This document shows, one piece after another, positions 40,133 through 48,924 of a stretch of DNA of 64,000 nucleotides. This DNA is from Brevibacillus daliensis (GTDB lineage: Bacteria > Bacillota > Bacilli > Brevibacillales > Brevibacillaceae): the NCBI RefSeq assembly GCF_021245735.1, contig NZ_JAJISB010000016.1, positions 1 to 64,000 on the forward strand. Reading direction: 5' to 3'. How positions within the stretch are numbered: position 1 is the stretch's first letter; each line of letters starts with the position of its first letter. The notes under the pieces were generated by a model. The model saw only the letters and a program-made list of their open reading frames with translations, was not told the DNA's origin and did no database searches. Both the position numbers and the translations under genes were made by a program.

Positions 40133-41954
40133 ACTGAAGCTGTTTAAAACAGTTCAGTGGAAAGTAGTAGTCATATACGTCATGCTACTCATCATGGCGA
40201 TGCAGGTGATGGGCGCTTATTTTACAAGAGAAGTAGAGAAGTACTATACCAATAGCTTCACAGAAAGCTTGAATAATCAAGCTTCGCTACTTGCCACCTT
40301 GTTAGAAAAACATTTTAGTTCGCCGCGCAATCCGGATGATCAGAGTGTGGCAAATAGTAAAGAAGATATTGATAACTTAATTCGGAACATGTCTAAGGAA
40401 GCTAGTGTCCAGGTTGTGGATTCGAATGGTGTAATTATAAGCACTTCGGAAGATAATCCGGCTATCGTAGGACAGAAAACAGCTCAAAAAGAAATAACGA
40501 TTGCATTGTTAGGTACACGAAATGAATCGATGCGGATTGATCCGATTACGGAAGGGCGAGTCAAAGTACTGGCTGTTCCCATAAAAAAGGGAAGCACGGT
40601 CTATGGAGCAGTATATATGGTTGCTTCCGTAGAAGAACTTTATAGAACCATTCGTAAAATCACTACTATCTTTGCCACAGGGACTGCGATAGCTCTAGTT
40701 GTTACGGCGATTCTTGGATATTTTTTGGCTCAAACTATTACGAAGCCGGTAAAAGAAATGACCAAGCAGGCAAAGTCGGTAGCAACAGGTGACTTTAACC
40801 GTAAAGTACGCGTTTATAGTGATGATGAAATTGGACAATTGGGAATGGCGTTTAACGATATGACTCAGCGGTTAAAGGAGGCAGTACTACAGGAAGAAGA
40901 AGAACGGGAAAAGCTGTCTCAGATCCTCACGAATATGAGTGATGGCGTTATAGCTACCAATCGAGATGGTACGATTATTTTAGTGAATCGGTCTGCTGAA
41001 GATATCTTGGAAGTAAAAGAGAAGGATGTGTTAGAGCAGAATCGAACGATCTATGATGTATTACGGCTTCCTCCTGAGGAAGAGATGCCTTTGTTTGCTG
41101 AAGGAGCCCCCTTATTACTAGAAATGATGGTTTCCAATCGGGAAATTGTTATGTTACGTGTGCTAATTACACCATTACAACAGGATAGCGGGAAAAAGGG
41201 TGGAATTATTGCCGTTTTGCAGGATGTTACCGAACAAGAAAGAACGGAGCAACAACGACGTAATTTTGTCGCCAATGTCTCCCATGAGCTTCGTACTCCT
41301 CTTACAACGATAAAAAGCTATACAGAGGCGCTTATTGATGGAGCGGTAGATGAACCTGAAGTATCGAATCAATTTCTGCGAGTGACCATGAATGAAACAG
41401 AGCGCATGATTCGCCTGATTAATGATCTCCTGCAATTGTCACGATTCGATTCGCAAGGCGTTTATTTGAACCGGACTCATGCAAATCTGTCGGGTTTACT
41501 TACGTATGTGTCTCAACGATTTGCCATGCAGGCGGAACAGAAGGGCATTACGCTGTTTTTTACAGAATCAGGTGGACTTACGAACGTCTATCTGGATGAG
41601 GATGCTATTACGCAGGTCTTGGATAATTTGTTATCCAACGCAGTTAAATATACGCCAGATCATGGCAGTATCACGTTAAAAGCTTACGCAGATCAGGAAA
41701 AATACCGTGCCTATATTACGGTTACCGATACAGGAATCGGGATTCCTAAACGTGATTTGCGCCATATTTTCGAGCGCTTTTATCGAGTGGATAAAGCACG
41801 TTCTAGAAACCAAGGTGGGACGGGTCTTGGGCTTGCAATCGCCAGAGAGCTGGTAGAAGCACATGGTGGCGATATCCAGATTACAAGTGAATGGAATGAA
41901 GGAACAGAAGTAACCTTCTGGATTCCCCTGATGGAAGGCGGGAAGGTGAGATGA
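40125..41954 (+). CDS. walK: Sensor histidine kinase WalK (YycG)
   Basis: The 609-residue kinase has two transmembrane helices (about 13-33 and 183-203) around an extracytoplasmic sensor domain, then HAMP ([21 protein letters not shown]), PAS (about 265-370), the HisKA domain with His387 in [10 protein letters not shown], and the ATPase domain with [21 protein letters not shown] and [10 protein letters not shown]. It phosphorylates WalR in response to the state of peptidoglycan synthesis. ATG with GGGGG, eight-base overlap with walR and four-base overlap with yycH. Confidence 0.96.
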   Translation: MGKLKLFKTVQWKVVVIYVMLLIMAMQVMGAYFTREVEKYYTNSFTESLNNQASLLATLLEKHFSSPRNPDDQSVANSKEDIDNLIRNMSKEASVQVVDSNGVIISTSEDNPAIVGQKTAQKEITIALLGTRNESMRIDPITEGRVKVLAVPIKKGSTVYGAVYMVASVEELYRTIRKITTIFATGTAIALVVTAILGYFLAQTITKPVKEMTKQAKSVATGDFNRKVRVYSDDEIGQLGMAFNDMTQRLKEAVLQEEEEREKLSQILTNMSDGVIATNRDGTIILVNRSAEDILEVKEKDVLEQNRTIYDVLRLPPEEEMPLFAEGAPLLLEMMVSNREIVMLRVLITPLQQDSGKKGGIIAVLQDVTEQERTEQQRRNFVANVSHELRTPLTTIKSYTEALIDGAVDEPEVSNQFLRVTMNETERMIRLINDLLQLSRFDSQGVYLNRTHANLSGLLTYVSQRFAMQAEQKGITLFFTESGGLTNVYLDEDAITQVLDNLLSNAVKYTPDHGSITLKAYADQEKYRAYITVTDTGIGIPKRDLRHIFERFYRVDKARSRNQGGTGLGLAIARELVEAHGGDIQITSEWNEGTEVTFWIPLMEGGKVR

Positions 41955-43342
41955 TTAACAACGACTGGCTAGAAAAAGTTAAATCAGTGCTACTTGTCTT
42001 TTTAGTTCTGCTGAGCGGGGTATTAACCTTCTTACTATTGAACAATCAACCTAAGCTGGAGTTAATATCTCCTGCCACATTTTTTCCATCAGATAAATTA
42101 GGTACAACAAAACAGCTTGAAGACCTACTCAGACCGGAATCGATACTGTTTCATTACGGAGAGGATAAACATACAAAGGCGGTATATACAGATGATGTGT
42201 ATCGCATTTTGATGGGAGAGATCGAAAACTGGTATTTCTCCGAGTTTACTTATTACCCACTTAGTGAACAAAAGTGGGAAGCCTTGACTCGTAATCAAAA
42301 AGGTCTTGAATTGCAATATCGCTCGCAGATTCCTATTTCTGTATTAAGCCAAGTGCTGACGATTCGTGGGGATGTTGATCCACGATTAACGGGTGTAGAT
42401 CGAGTTTGGCTTTATCATGAACAGATGGATGATGCAGTCTATGCATTGTTTTTATCAAAGAAAGATCAAATCTCCTTCCGTGCCAAAACAGCAGTGACAT
42501 CAAAGGATCTGAACAATTCGTACTTGATGTTTGGTAAATCACTGCCTGAACAGTCGTTACACGTATATAAACAACCTAAGAAATCACCGTATGTCGTACA
42601 GGATAGCTTGCCTTATTGGCACATTTACTATTTGCCTAAAAATTCTTCTACCCTTAGTCTTTATAATTACAACTACCTGCCGATTACGCGTAAGCAGTTG
42701 TTAGATACGTACTTTCTGGACCCGGGATTGGTTAGGCAGATCGTAGAAAGAGATGGTACCTACATCTATACAGATGGTACTAGATCCATTCAGATTCGGA
42801 GTGGTCAGCAATTAATGACGCTTACGTCGCCCACCTGGCAGACAGCGGATACAGATATTGAGCTAAGAGATCAGGTTCAGGAGGCTACCGTATTTATTAA
42901 TCAGCATATGGGCTGGATTGATGATTTCCGGCTGGAGACGGTAGAGGAACGGATGGATCAGAATGCCCAGGTTGTTTTCAGACAGTATCTGGGTTCGTAT
43001 CCGTTGATTAGTCAGGATGCTAAATTGATCGATAATATTCAGGTGAATGTGGATAAAGGTCAGGTTCTGTCGATGAGACGATCTCTGATTGATTTAGATA
43101 CGTTTTTTGGATATAAGGATGAGCAGGTTGGCTCAGGTGAAGAGCTTTTTGCCTACTTGCAGGAAAAAGGAGTAGATATCAATAAGATCAGCGATGTCTA
43201 TCTTGCCTATCAATTGGTGGAACAGAAGGGATATGTGCAATTAATCCCATCATGGGTTATCGAAATGGAAGGCGTGTATAATAAATTGATAGATGTGCGC
43301 AGTGCCAGAGTAAAAGGAGGGCAACCAGTTGGATTGGAGTAG
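41951..43342 (+). CDS. walH: WalK inhibitor WalH (YycH)
   Basis: The 463-residue protein is anchored by one N-terminal transmembrane helix (about residues 10-30), with the rest outside the cell. In B. subtilis YycH and YycI bind WalK in the membrane and hold it inactive. Sequence is poorly conserved as usual, but position, topology and length agree. ATG 41951 overlaps the walK stop and it overlaps yycI by 14 bases. A perfect DnaA-box-like 9-mer at 43048 is probably chance. Confidence 0.88.
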   Translation: MINNDWLEKVKSVLLVFLVLLSGVLTFLLLNNQPKLELISPATFFPSDKLGTTKQLEDLLRPESILFHYGEDKHTKAVYTDDVYRILMGEIENWYFSEFTYYPLSEQKWEALTRNQKGLELQYRSQIPISVLSQVLTIRGDVDPRLTGVDRVWLYHEQMDDAVYALFLSKKDQISFRAKTAVTSKDLNNSYLMFGKSLPEQSLHVYKQPKKSPYVVQDSLPYWHIYYLPKNSSTLSLYNYNYLPITRKQLLDTYFLDPGLVRQIVERDGTYIYTDGTRSIQIRSGQQLMTLTSPTWQTADTDIELRDQVQEATVFINQHMGWIDDFRLETVEERMDQNAQVVFRQYLGSYPLISQDAKLIDNIQVNVDKGQVLSMRRSLIDLDTFFGYKDEQVGSGEELFAYLQEKGVDINKISDVYLAYQLVEQKGYVQLIPSWVIEMEGVYNKLIDVRSARVKGGQPVGLE

Positions 43343-44093
43343 AACCAAAACCATTCTGATTTTTGCCTTTCTCATTCTGAATGTTTTTCTTGGATATCAA
43401 CTGTATCTATCAAAATTTCAACTAGGACTAGAATCAGATACAGCACAAAACATGCAATGGGAAATGGAAAACTTCTTAGCAAAACAAAATATCACATTGA
43501 AGATGGATATTCCACAGGAAACACCTGAACTTAATCATCTGTATGTGGAGTATGTTACATCATCGATAGACGGTCGGGAGCTTCTTGAACAGAAATCATA
43601 TCTGGAAACAACCACATTGGTTTCTACTTTTTTAAATCCAATAGAGATTCGTGATCCTAAAAGTCCCAAGGATGTTTTGAACCTGCTTCAGGATAAGGTC
43701 AAGCATTTAGAGCAATACAAAGAGGATGTACGTTGGTCACTGGAATACCCAAATTATTGGCAAATGCATGATGGTTTACCAATGTTTGTGGCGCCGCTAT
43801 CATTTCAAATAGAGGGCAACCAGATAAAAGGATACAGACAAACTTACTTGTTGGTGCGTAATCAGGGTTCGGGTCGGAAGATTATCTCTGCATACACGGC
43901 ACTAAGCTCTTTGATAGAGAAGGAAATGATCAAGAGTGGAGAAACGATTGATAGTATCTCTCTAGGATATTACGGTAATAAATATGATGCTGATATTCAG
44001 GTATTGGCTCCGGTATGGAGATTCAAGCATGGCGATAAAGTAGACTACGTGAACGGTTTTCACGGGATCATTGAGAATCCGGCGAACCAATAA
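43329..44093 (+). CDS. walI: WalK regulator WalI (YycI)
   Basis: The 254-residue YycI has one N-terminal membrane helix (TKTILIFAFLILNVFLGYQL) and an extracellular domain related to YycH in fold. It forms the inhibitory complex with YycH and WalK. Start TTG (TTG GAT TGG AGT) with GGAGGG 8 bases upstream, inside the end of yycH. The family signature MDWSRTKTI is clear. Confidence 0.9.
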   Translation: MDWSRTKTILIFAFLILNVFLGYQLYLSKFQLGLESDTAQNMQWEMENFLAKQNITLKMDIPQETPELNHLYVEYVTSSIDGRELLEQKSYLETTTLVSTFLNPIEIRDPKSPKDVLNLLQDKVKHLEQYKEDVRWSLEYPNYWQMHDGLPMFVAPLSFQIEGNQIKGYRQTYLLVRNQGSGRKIISAYTALSSLIEKEMIKSGETIDSISLGYYGNKYDADIQVLAPVWRFKHGDKVDYVNGFHGIIENPANQ

Positions 44094-44129
44094 TGTGGAG
44101 AAAACGATTAAGGGGAAAGAGGGATTGTC

Positions 44130-44918
44130 TTGCAGTTTAGTGTTTTAGCTAGCGGAAGTACAGGAAATGCCATTTATGTAGGAACAGAACGTACTTCTCT
44201 ATTGGTTGACGTCGGGTTAACAGGAAAGCAGGCGGAAGCGTTACTGCAAGAGGTAGGCGTAAAACCGAATGAACTGCAGGCTATTCTCGTAACGCATGAG
44301 CACTCCGATCATATAAAAGGGGTCGGAGTTATGGCGAGACGTTATGGAATTCCTGTCTATACGACGGAGAAAACGTGGGGAGAACTGGATCGATTAATCG
44401 GTGTCGTACCAGAATCGCAGCGTCATCTTCTTGAAGTCGGACAAACTATGGAGTTTGGTGATATAACTGTCCAGTCATTCGGGACATCGCATGATGCGGT
44501 AGAGCCAATGGGTTTTTGCATGCATCATGAAAATAAGAAAATGACAATTGCTACTGATACGGGATATGTCAGTGACAAAATGAAAGAGATAATAAAGGGA
44601 TCAGATGCCTATATCTTTGAATCGAATCATGATGTAGACATGCTGCGGATGTCCGCCTATCCATGGAGTATTAAGCAACGAATTTTAAGCGATTTTGGTC
44701 ATTTATCCAACGAGATGGCTGCTGAAGCTCTGCTTGATATTCTAGGTGGGGAAGCGGAGAGGGTTTACCTTGCCCATTTAAGCAAAGAGAATAACATGAT
44801 GGATTTAGCCAAATTGACGGTTAAAAACATCCTGGAAGAATCCGGTTTACGTGTGGGCGACGATGTTTATTTACGTGAGACGTATCCGCATCGTCCAACT
44901 AGAATGGAGAAACTATAG
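44130..44918 (+). CDS. walJ: MBL-fold metallohydrolase WalJ (YycJ)
   Basis: The 262-residue metallo-beta-lactamase-fold protein has the metal-binding motif THEHSDHIKG (about residues 56-65), an early LASGSTGNAIYV and later ATDTGYVSD and SNHDVDML blocks. YycJ is a nuclease-like protein linked in B. subtilis to mismatch-repair exonuclease activity and in other species to wall-antibiotic tolerance. TTG start (TTG CAG TTT AGT) with AGAGGG upstream, 36 bp after yycI. Confidence 0.93.
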   Translation: MQFSVLASGSTGNAIYVGTERTSLLVDVGLTGKQAEALLQEVGVKPNELQAILVTHEHSDHIKGVGVMARRYGIPVYTTEKTWGELDRLIGVVPESQRHLLEVGQTMEFGDITVQSFGTSHDAVEPMGFCMHHENKKMTIATDTGYVSDKMKEIIKGSDAYIFESNHDVDMLRMSAYPWSIKQRILSDFGHLSNEMAAEALLDILGGEAERVYLAHLSKENNMMDLAKLTVKNILEESGLRVGDDVYLRETYPHRPTRMEKL

Positions 44919-45080
44919 ACCGCTTGATATGTAACTCTTCTACCATTCCATAACCTTTCCATATTTCTAACGTTAAATTGCCTAAAATCCTGTTTATACT
45001 GTTAACACAAGGACAGGGAAGGATTAATTAACAAACCACTCCTATTCTCTTATTCCTTAAAATCGAAAGGAGTAATTGCT

Positions 45081-46334
45081 ATGGGCTATTATGATGATGA
45101 ATTTTATAATGATAAGAAAAAAAAATCCTCGCAAGGAATGGGAAAAACAATCTTCACTTCGATCACATCAGCAGTAATCGGTGGTCTGGTGGTGATGATG
45201 GTAGCTCCGTGGTTAACTCAAGCGGGATACATGAATCCGTTATCAGATACGACTACTACGTCAAAAGTTACGGAACAACATTCTAGCTCTAAACTTGCAC
45301 AACAGGTGAGTGTGGAAGTTAATACGGCTATTACCAAAGCGGTAGATAAAGTAGACGAAGCAGTGGTTGGTATTATTAATATTCAACAAGTAAGCAATCC
45401 GTGGAGCAGAGAGAGTCAAGCAGTAACAAGCGGTGAGGGATCGGGCGTTATCTTTGAAAAGAAAGATGGAAAAGCCCATATCATCACTAACAATCATGTT
45501 ATTAAAGGGGCAGAGAAATTAGAAGTAAGTCTGATCAGTGGAGAACGGATAGAAGCAAAAGTGCTTGGTCATGATGAAAGAACGGACATTGCTGTATTGG
45601 AGATAGATGGTTCCAAGGTTAACAAGGTTGCAGAACTGGGTGACTCCAGTACATTAAAAGTCGGGGAGCCGGTAATTGCTATTGGTAACCCGCTAGGAAT
45701 GGAATTCTCAGGAACTGTAACACAAGGAATTGTGAGCTCTACCAACCGTTCCATGCCAATGGATATTAATGAAGATGGAACAGTTGACTGGGAACTGGAT
45801 GTTATTCAAACAGATGCAGCTATCAATCCCGGAAATAGCGGTGGTGCCTTGGTGAACATTGAGGGGCAGGTAGTTGGGATAAATACCTTGAAGATCTCTA
45901 AAAATGGTGTAGAAGGGCTAGGGTTTTCTATTCCTATCAATGATGTAAAAACAATTATTCCGGCACTCATCAAGGATGGTTATCTAAATCGAGCATATAT
46001 GGGTGTGGGACCACGTGATCTGACTGATGTGCCACATTATGCGTGGAAAGATGTTCTGAAACTGCCTGAGACCATTCAAGCAGGGGTTGTAGTAATGTCA
46101 GTAGGTGAATTATCTCCAGCTCAACAAGCAGGGGTTAAAGAATATGATGTTATTACTCATCTTGATGATGAGCAGATAACAAGTGGTGCTCAATTACTGA
46201 AATACCTGACACAAAATAAAAAACCAGGTGACACTGTAGATGTCACGTTGTATCGTGATGGCTTCAAACAGAAAGTAAAAGTTAAACTTGGAGAAAGTCC
46301 TAGTCAACAACAACAGCAACAACAGCAACGCTAA
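45081..46334 (+). CDS. htrA: HtrA-like membrane-anchored serine protease
   Basis: The 417-residue HtrA/DegP-type protease degrades misfolded envelope proteins. A cytoplasmic N-terminus with a polar YYDDEFYNDKKKK stretch is followed by one transmembrane helix (about 25-45). The catalytic triad is His in TNNHVI, Asp in RTDIAV and Ser in GNSGGAL, followed by a single PDZ domain (about 310-400). The C terminus ends in eight consecutive Gln encoded by a CAA/CAG run. ATG with AAAGGAG. It follows walJ after 160 bp, as yycK/htrC does in Bacillus. Confidence 0.93.
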   Translation: MGYYDDEFYNDKKKKSSQGMGKTIFTSITSAVIGGLVVMMVAPWLTQAGYMNPLSDTTTTSKVTEQHSSSKLAQQVSVEVNTAITKAVDKVDEAVVGIINIQQVSNPWSRESQAVTSGEGSGVIFEKKDGKAHIITNNHVIKGAEKLEVSLISGERIEAKVLGHDERTDIAVLEIDGSKVNKVAELGDSSTLKVGEPVIAIGNPLGMEFSGTVTQGIVSSTNRSMPMDINEDGTVDWELDVIQTDAAINPGNSGGALVNIEGQVVGINTLKISKNGVEGLGFSIPINDVKTIIPALIKDGYLNRAYMGVGPRDLTDVPHYAWKDVLKLPETIQAGVVVMSVGELSPAQQAGVKEYDVITHLDDEQITSGAQLLKYLTQNKKPGDTVDVTLYRDGFKQKVKVKLGESPSQQQQQQQQR

Positions 46335-46339
46335 AGAAG

Positions 46340-46353
46340 ATTTCCCGGAAAAT
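46340..46353. other. Candidate Noc-binding site
   Basis: ATTTCCCGGAAAAT differs by one base from the palindromic consensus ATTTCCCGGGAAAT described for B. subtilis Noc. It lies in the htrA 3' spacer, between the stop codon and the terminator, about 33 kb from oriC. Confidence 0.5.
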
Positions 46354-46361
46354 AATTAATG

Positions 46362-46396
46362 AGAAAGAGAGGCTGATAGTTGGCCTCTCTTTCTGT
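46362..46396 (+). terminator. htrA terminator
   Basis: AGAAAGAGAGGC (46362-46373) and GCCTCTCTTTCT (46383-46394) form a perfect 12-bp stem. The T-tail is short. Confidence 0.82.
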
Positions 46397-46465
46397 GTTA
46401 TCAGAATGAATATAAGTGTGTAATCAAGTTCTTATGATCGTTTTTTCTACATATTTCCAGTTGTA

Positions 46466-47026
46466 TTATTGAAGCGATAGATTTTTTTTGTGGAATTCAA
46501 GTTCAACCACTAGATTTTCAAATTGTTTACCCATCTCACTGTTAGGATCGAACGGATTGGATTGAGGAAGGGAACCAAGCCATACAAACTTATCGTTTTC
46601 AGCTAGTTTTACGCCAAGCTCTGGACCCTCTTCTTTAGACATTTTCGCATAGTTATCTTGAGTTACTTTATAAATGTTCAACAAGGATTCTAGATCATCT
46701 TGCTGCTTTCCTTCAGGTGCATAAAGGAATGATGTAATCATTTCTACTGCTGGCATAGAATCATCTTTATGTTCGTTAACTTTGATGACATCATTCCATA
46801 TTTCTGGATATTTCAGAGTAAAACCGCTTTCTTTGCTAGCATATGTTTCTACATCAGCTTCATTTCCGTGTCCATCATCAAATTGTTCAGTGCCCAAATT
46901 CTCCGTTGAAGTCTGGCTGCCTGTTTTTGTAGGAGCTTCAGACTGAGGTTTTGAGCAGGCTGTAAAAGCGAACAACAATAATACTGTCAAAGAAGTAAGT
47001 GCGATTTTGTAGGTTCTTTTATTCAT
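46466..47026 (-). CDS. Putative lipoprotein of unknown function
   Basis: The 186-residue protein has a lipoprotein signal: basic MNKRTYK, a hydrophobic core LTSLTVLLLFAF, and Cys24 in FTAC. A Ser/Thr/Gln-rich linker (about 25-65) precedes a globular region with SKESGFTLKYPEIWNDVIKV, which looks like the PsbP/YlaJ-type or DUF-type fold in which a peptide beginning GFTLKYP forms the first strand. Function unknown. It faces htrA tail to tail. A WalR-box-like sequence lies 78-94 bases upstream of the start codon on the same strand, so it may belong to the WalRK regulon. Confidence 0.7.
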   Translation of the reverse strand: MNKRTYKIALTSLTVLLLFAFTACSKPQSEAPTKTGSQTSTENLGTEQFDDGHGNEADVETYASKESGFTLKYPEIWNDVIKVNEHKDDSMPAVEMITSFLYAPEGKQQDDLESLLNIYKVTQDNYAKMSKEEGPELGVKLAENDKFVWLGSLPQSNPFDPNSEMGKQFENLVVELEFHKKNLSLQ

Positions 47027-47103
47027 TGTAGTTGTGGCATCCCCTTGTATGTTTTGTTGCTATTGTGACCTAAATCAGAATATCAGATATTATTTTAAAT
47101 AAG

Positions 47104-47120
47104 GTGACAATAAGATTACA
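47104..47120 (-). promoter_or_regulatory. WalR-box-like direct repeat upstream of the lipoprotein gene
   Basis: On the minus strand TGTAAT-CTTAT-TGTCAC matches TGTWAH-N5-TGTWAH with one mismatch. WalR is encoded 7 kb away. No clear -35/-10 was assigned. Confidence 0.4.
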
Positions 47121-47232
47121 AAACATATAAAATTGACATCTTTACTTGGATCGCATGTGTAAAAAATGATTTCGAGAGGAAAAAAATATAATGAATGACA
47201 ATATTTATTGTCGGTAATTTCACAAAATTAAA

Positions 47233-47262
47233 TTGAGATGTAATGTTTTAACATTGTATAAT
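47233..47262 (+). promoter_or_regulatory. Promoter of the class II aldolase gene
   Basis: TTGAGA, 18-base spacer, TATAAT. A cre-like site lies 55 bp downstream of the -10. Confidence 0.55.
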
Positions 47263-47316
47263 AAGGTAACGGTTTGCTCTGGATACATATAAGGTTACCC
47301 GTTCGTTAATGTTTAA

Positions 47317-47330
47317 TGAAAGCGCTTAAA
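47317..47330 (+). promoter_or_regulatory. cre-like site (CcpA operator)
   Basis: TGAAAGCGCTTAAA matches TGWAANCGNTNWCA with one mismatch (A for C at position 13). Its place downstream of the promoter and upstream of a sugar-phosphate aldolase gene is that of a roadblock catabolite-repression site. Confidence 0.6.
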
Positions 47331-47411
47331 TGTTAAGATGGGATGTTTTTTTCGGTGGCTTTGCAAACCAGTTGGTTTTTCCAAAATAGAAGTGGAAAGG
47401 TGAGTGTATGC

Positions 47412-48074
47412 ATGTCACAAGAAACACTACTGATGAGAGAAGAGAGAGAAACAATCGTCGAATTTGGAATTAAGATGGCTAACAGTACATTAACAACTGG
47501 TACAGGTGGTAACCTTAGTATTATGAACCGTGAATTAGGATATATGGCAATTACACCAACTGGCGTTCCTTATGAAACGATGAAACCAGAAGATGTAGTT
47601 ATCATGGACCTTGAGAATAACGTTATTGATGGCAAATTGAAACCATCCAGCGAATTCGATATGCACTCCATTGTATATCGCAATCGTACCGACGTAGATG
47701 CATTGGTACATTGCCACGCTATCTATGCGACTACTCTATCCACACTTCGTTTGCCATTGCCGGCAGTTGATTATCTAGTGGCGCATGCTGGTGGTAAAGA
47801 CGTACGTTGTGCAGAATATGCAACGTATGGTTCCCCAGAGTTAGCGGTAAACGCACTGAAGGGTATGGAAGGCAGAACAGCGGTTCTTCTTGCTAACCAC
47901 GGCTTGAACTCGGCTGGTAAAACTATGGCAGAAGCATTTGCTAAAGCAGAACAATTGGAATTCTGTTCCCAATTATATTTGCAGGCTAAAGCAGCAGGAG
48001 AGCCTGTGATCTTGTCTGATGAAGAAATGGAACGCAATGTTGAAAAATTCAAGACTTATGGGAAACAAGACTAA
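47412..48074 (+). CDS. Class II aldolase, L-fuculose-phosphate aldolase-like
   Basis: The 220-residue zinc aldolase belongs to the AraD/FucA family. Motifs: TGTGGNLSI (about 27-35), PSSEFDMHS with the catalytic Glu, zinc ligands in VHCHAIYATT and a third in ANHGLNS. Such enzymes split L-fuculose-1-phosphate or epimerise ribulose-5-phosphate; the exact sugar is not clear. I choose ATG 47412, 7 bases after AAAGGTGAG, over the longer in-frame start at 47343, which has none. A cre-like site upstream fits sugar control. It stands alone, without a sugar kinase or transporter nearby. Confidence 0.85.
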   Translation: MSQETLLMREERETIVEFGIKMANSTLTTGTGGNLSIMNRELGYMAITPTGVPYETMKPEDVVIMDLENNVIDGKLKPSSEFDMHSIVYRNRTDVDALVHCHAIYATTLSTLRLPLPAVDYLVAHAGGKDVRCAEYATYGSPELAVNALKGMEGRTAVLLANHGLNSAGKTMAEAFAKAEQLEFCSQLYLQAKAAGEPVILSDEEMERNVEKFKTYGKQD

Positions 48075-48099
48075 TAATATCTATGTAATAGTAAGAGAT

Positions 48100-48125
48100 G
48101 CGCTCGGGAAACCGGGCGCTTTTTT
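48100..48125 (+). terminator. Terminator of the aldolase gene
   Basis: GCGCTCGG and CCGGGCGC pair (one U-G) around a GAAA tetraloop and are followed by six T. Confidence 0.93.
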
Positions 48126-48167
48126 ATTGTATCCTTATACACTACTGTAGTGGGCTGCAGAAGAAGG

Positions 48168-48311
48168 AAAGTGCAAAAGGTTGCGATGCTACGCAGTATC
48201 TCATGGGTTGCACTTTTAGATCCGCCCTCTTTGTTATGTAACTAGGTAGGACCTTAAAGGTTCTGGACAAAAAATGTGCTTCTTCTGCTAACGGTTTTAG
48301 GTAACAAAGAG
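48168..48311 (+). repeat. Two hairpin domains upstream of the 48325 element
   Basis: AAAGTGCAA (48168-48176) pairs with TTGCACTTT (48208-48216). CTCTTTGTTA (48227-48236) pairs with TAACAAAGAG (48302-48311) and encloses a small hairpin GACCTT/AGGTTC. There is no ORF. With the adjoining element they make a structured run of about 360 bp in the otherwise gene-free aldolase-tldD spacer (48075-48924). Confidence 0.55.
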
Positions 48312-48324
48312 AACCAACTGCCCG

Positions 48325-48530
48325 AAAAACCAGCTTCTCTTTTCACACAGAGTGTCTTGGCGAAGCCCAACTCAGCGGAGCATTATTTATCGGGAAAAAG
48401 AAGCGAGATCCAGCAAGTCTTACAGTGAATACATCGTTTTGAGCTTCCCCGATGAATAGTGCGGAGCGGACAGTCCAGCCACCAGAAGGGCGAAGACTCT
48501 AGCGAAGGGTGAAAAGAGAAGCTGGTTTTT
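48325..48530 (+). other. 206-bp element with 22-bp perfect terminal inverted repeats (structured RNA or MITE-like)
   Basis: The termini 48325-48346 and 48509-48530 are perfect reverse complements (inner core AACCAGCTTCTC / GAGAAGCTGGTT). Inside, 48380-48394 pairs with 48448-48462 over 15 bp including two G-U pairs valid only for plus-strand RNA, and GAAGC (48400-48404) with GCTTC (48443-48447). AGAGT/ACTCT and GCCC/GGGC may pair between. It ends in a run of T. No ORF and no recognised RNA family. Direct repeats of TCTTTGTTATGT lie outside (48229, 48569). Confidence 0.65.
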
Positions 48531-48924
48531 TCCACAAAAGCCGGATGAAATCTAACCTTGAAGTAAAATCTTTGTTATGTTATTCCCTGTTATGGGACGA
48601 TCTACATGAAAATATGTTAAAGAGAGGTGATGTAGATAAGTAATAACAGACTGTATAGATAGAAATCATGCTATATAGAGACTGGTTATTTCAAAAAAAT
48701 GTAAAGTGAGATTGACGATAAAAAGATAGTGGAGCAAAATAAAGTAATAGTCTGTTTTTTAGCAGGCTGCTCATCCGTTTACCATAATAAATGAGACGAA
48801 AAGGGATGTACAGATTGTAACAGACAGGTTTTATTACTCAATCCCCATTTCGAACATGATGGGAAAGTTTACGAAGATAATACATCATTACAGTAAGAGT
48901 TAGATTATCGAAGGGAGAGAGAGT

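Noticed and set aside
43048-43056. Perfect DnaA-box 9-mer in walH
   Set aside because: An isolated 9-mer is expected about once per 130 kb per strand; no neighbouring boxes support it.
48325-48530. Identification of the 206-bp element as 6S RNA, RNase P RNA, SRP RNA or tmRNA
   Set aside because: The rod shape recalls 6S RNA, but I see none of the conserved blocks (for example GAGGAAAGTCC of RNase P RNA, the SRP GGAA loop region or the tmRNA tRNA-like ends), and a 22-bp perfect terminal repeat is not typical of 6S RNA.
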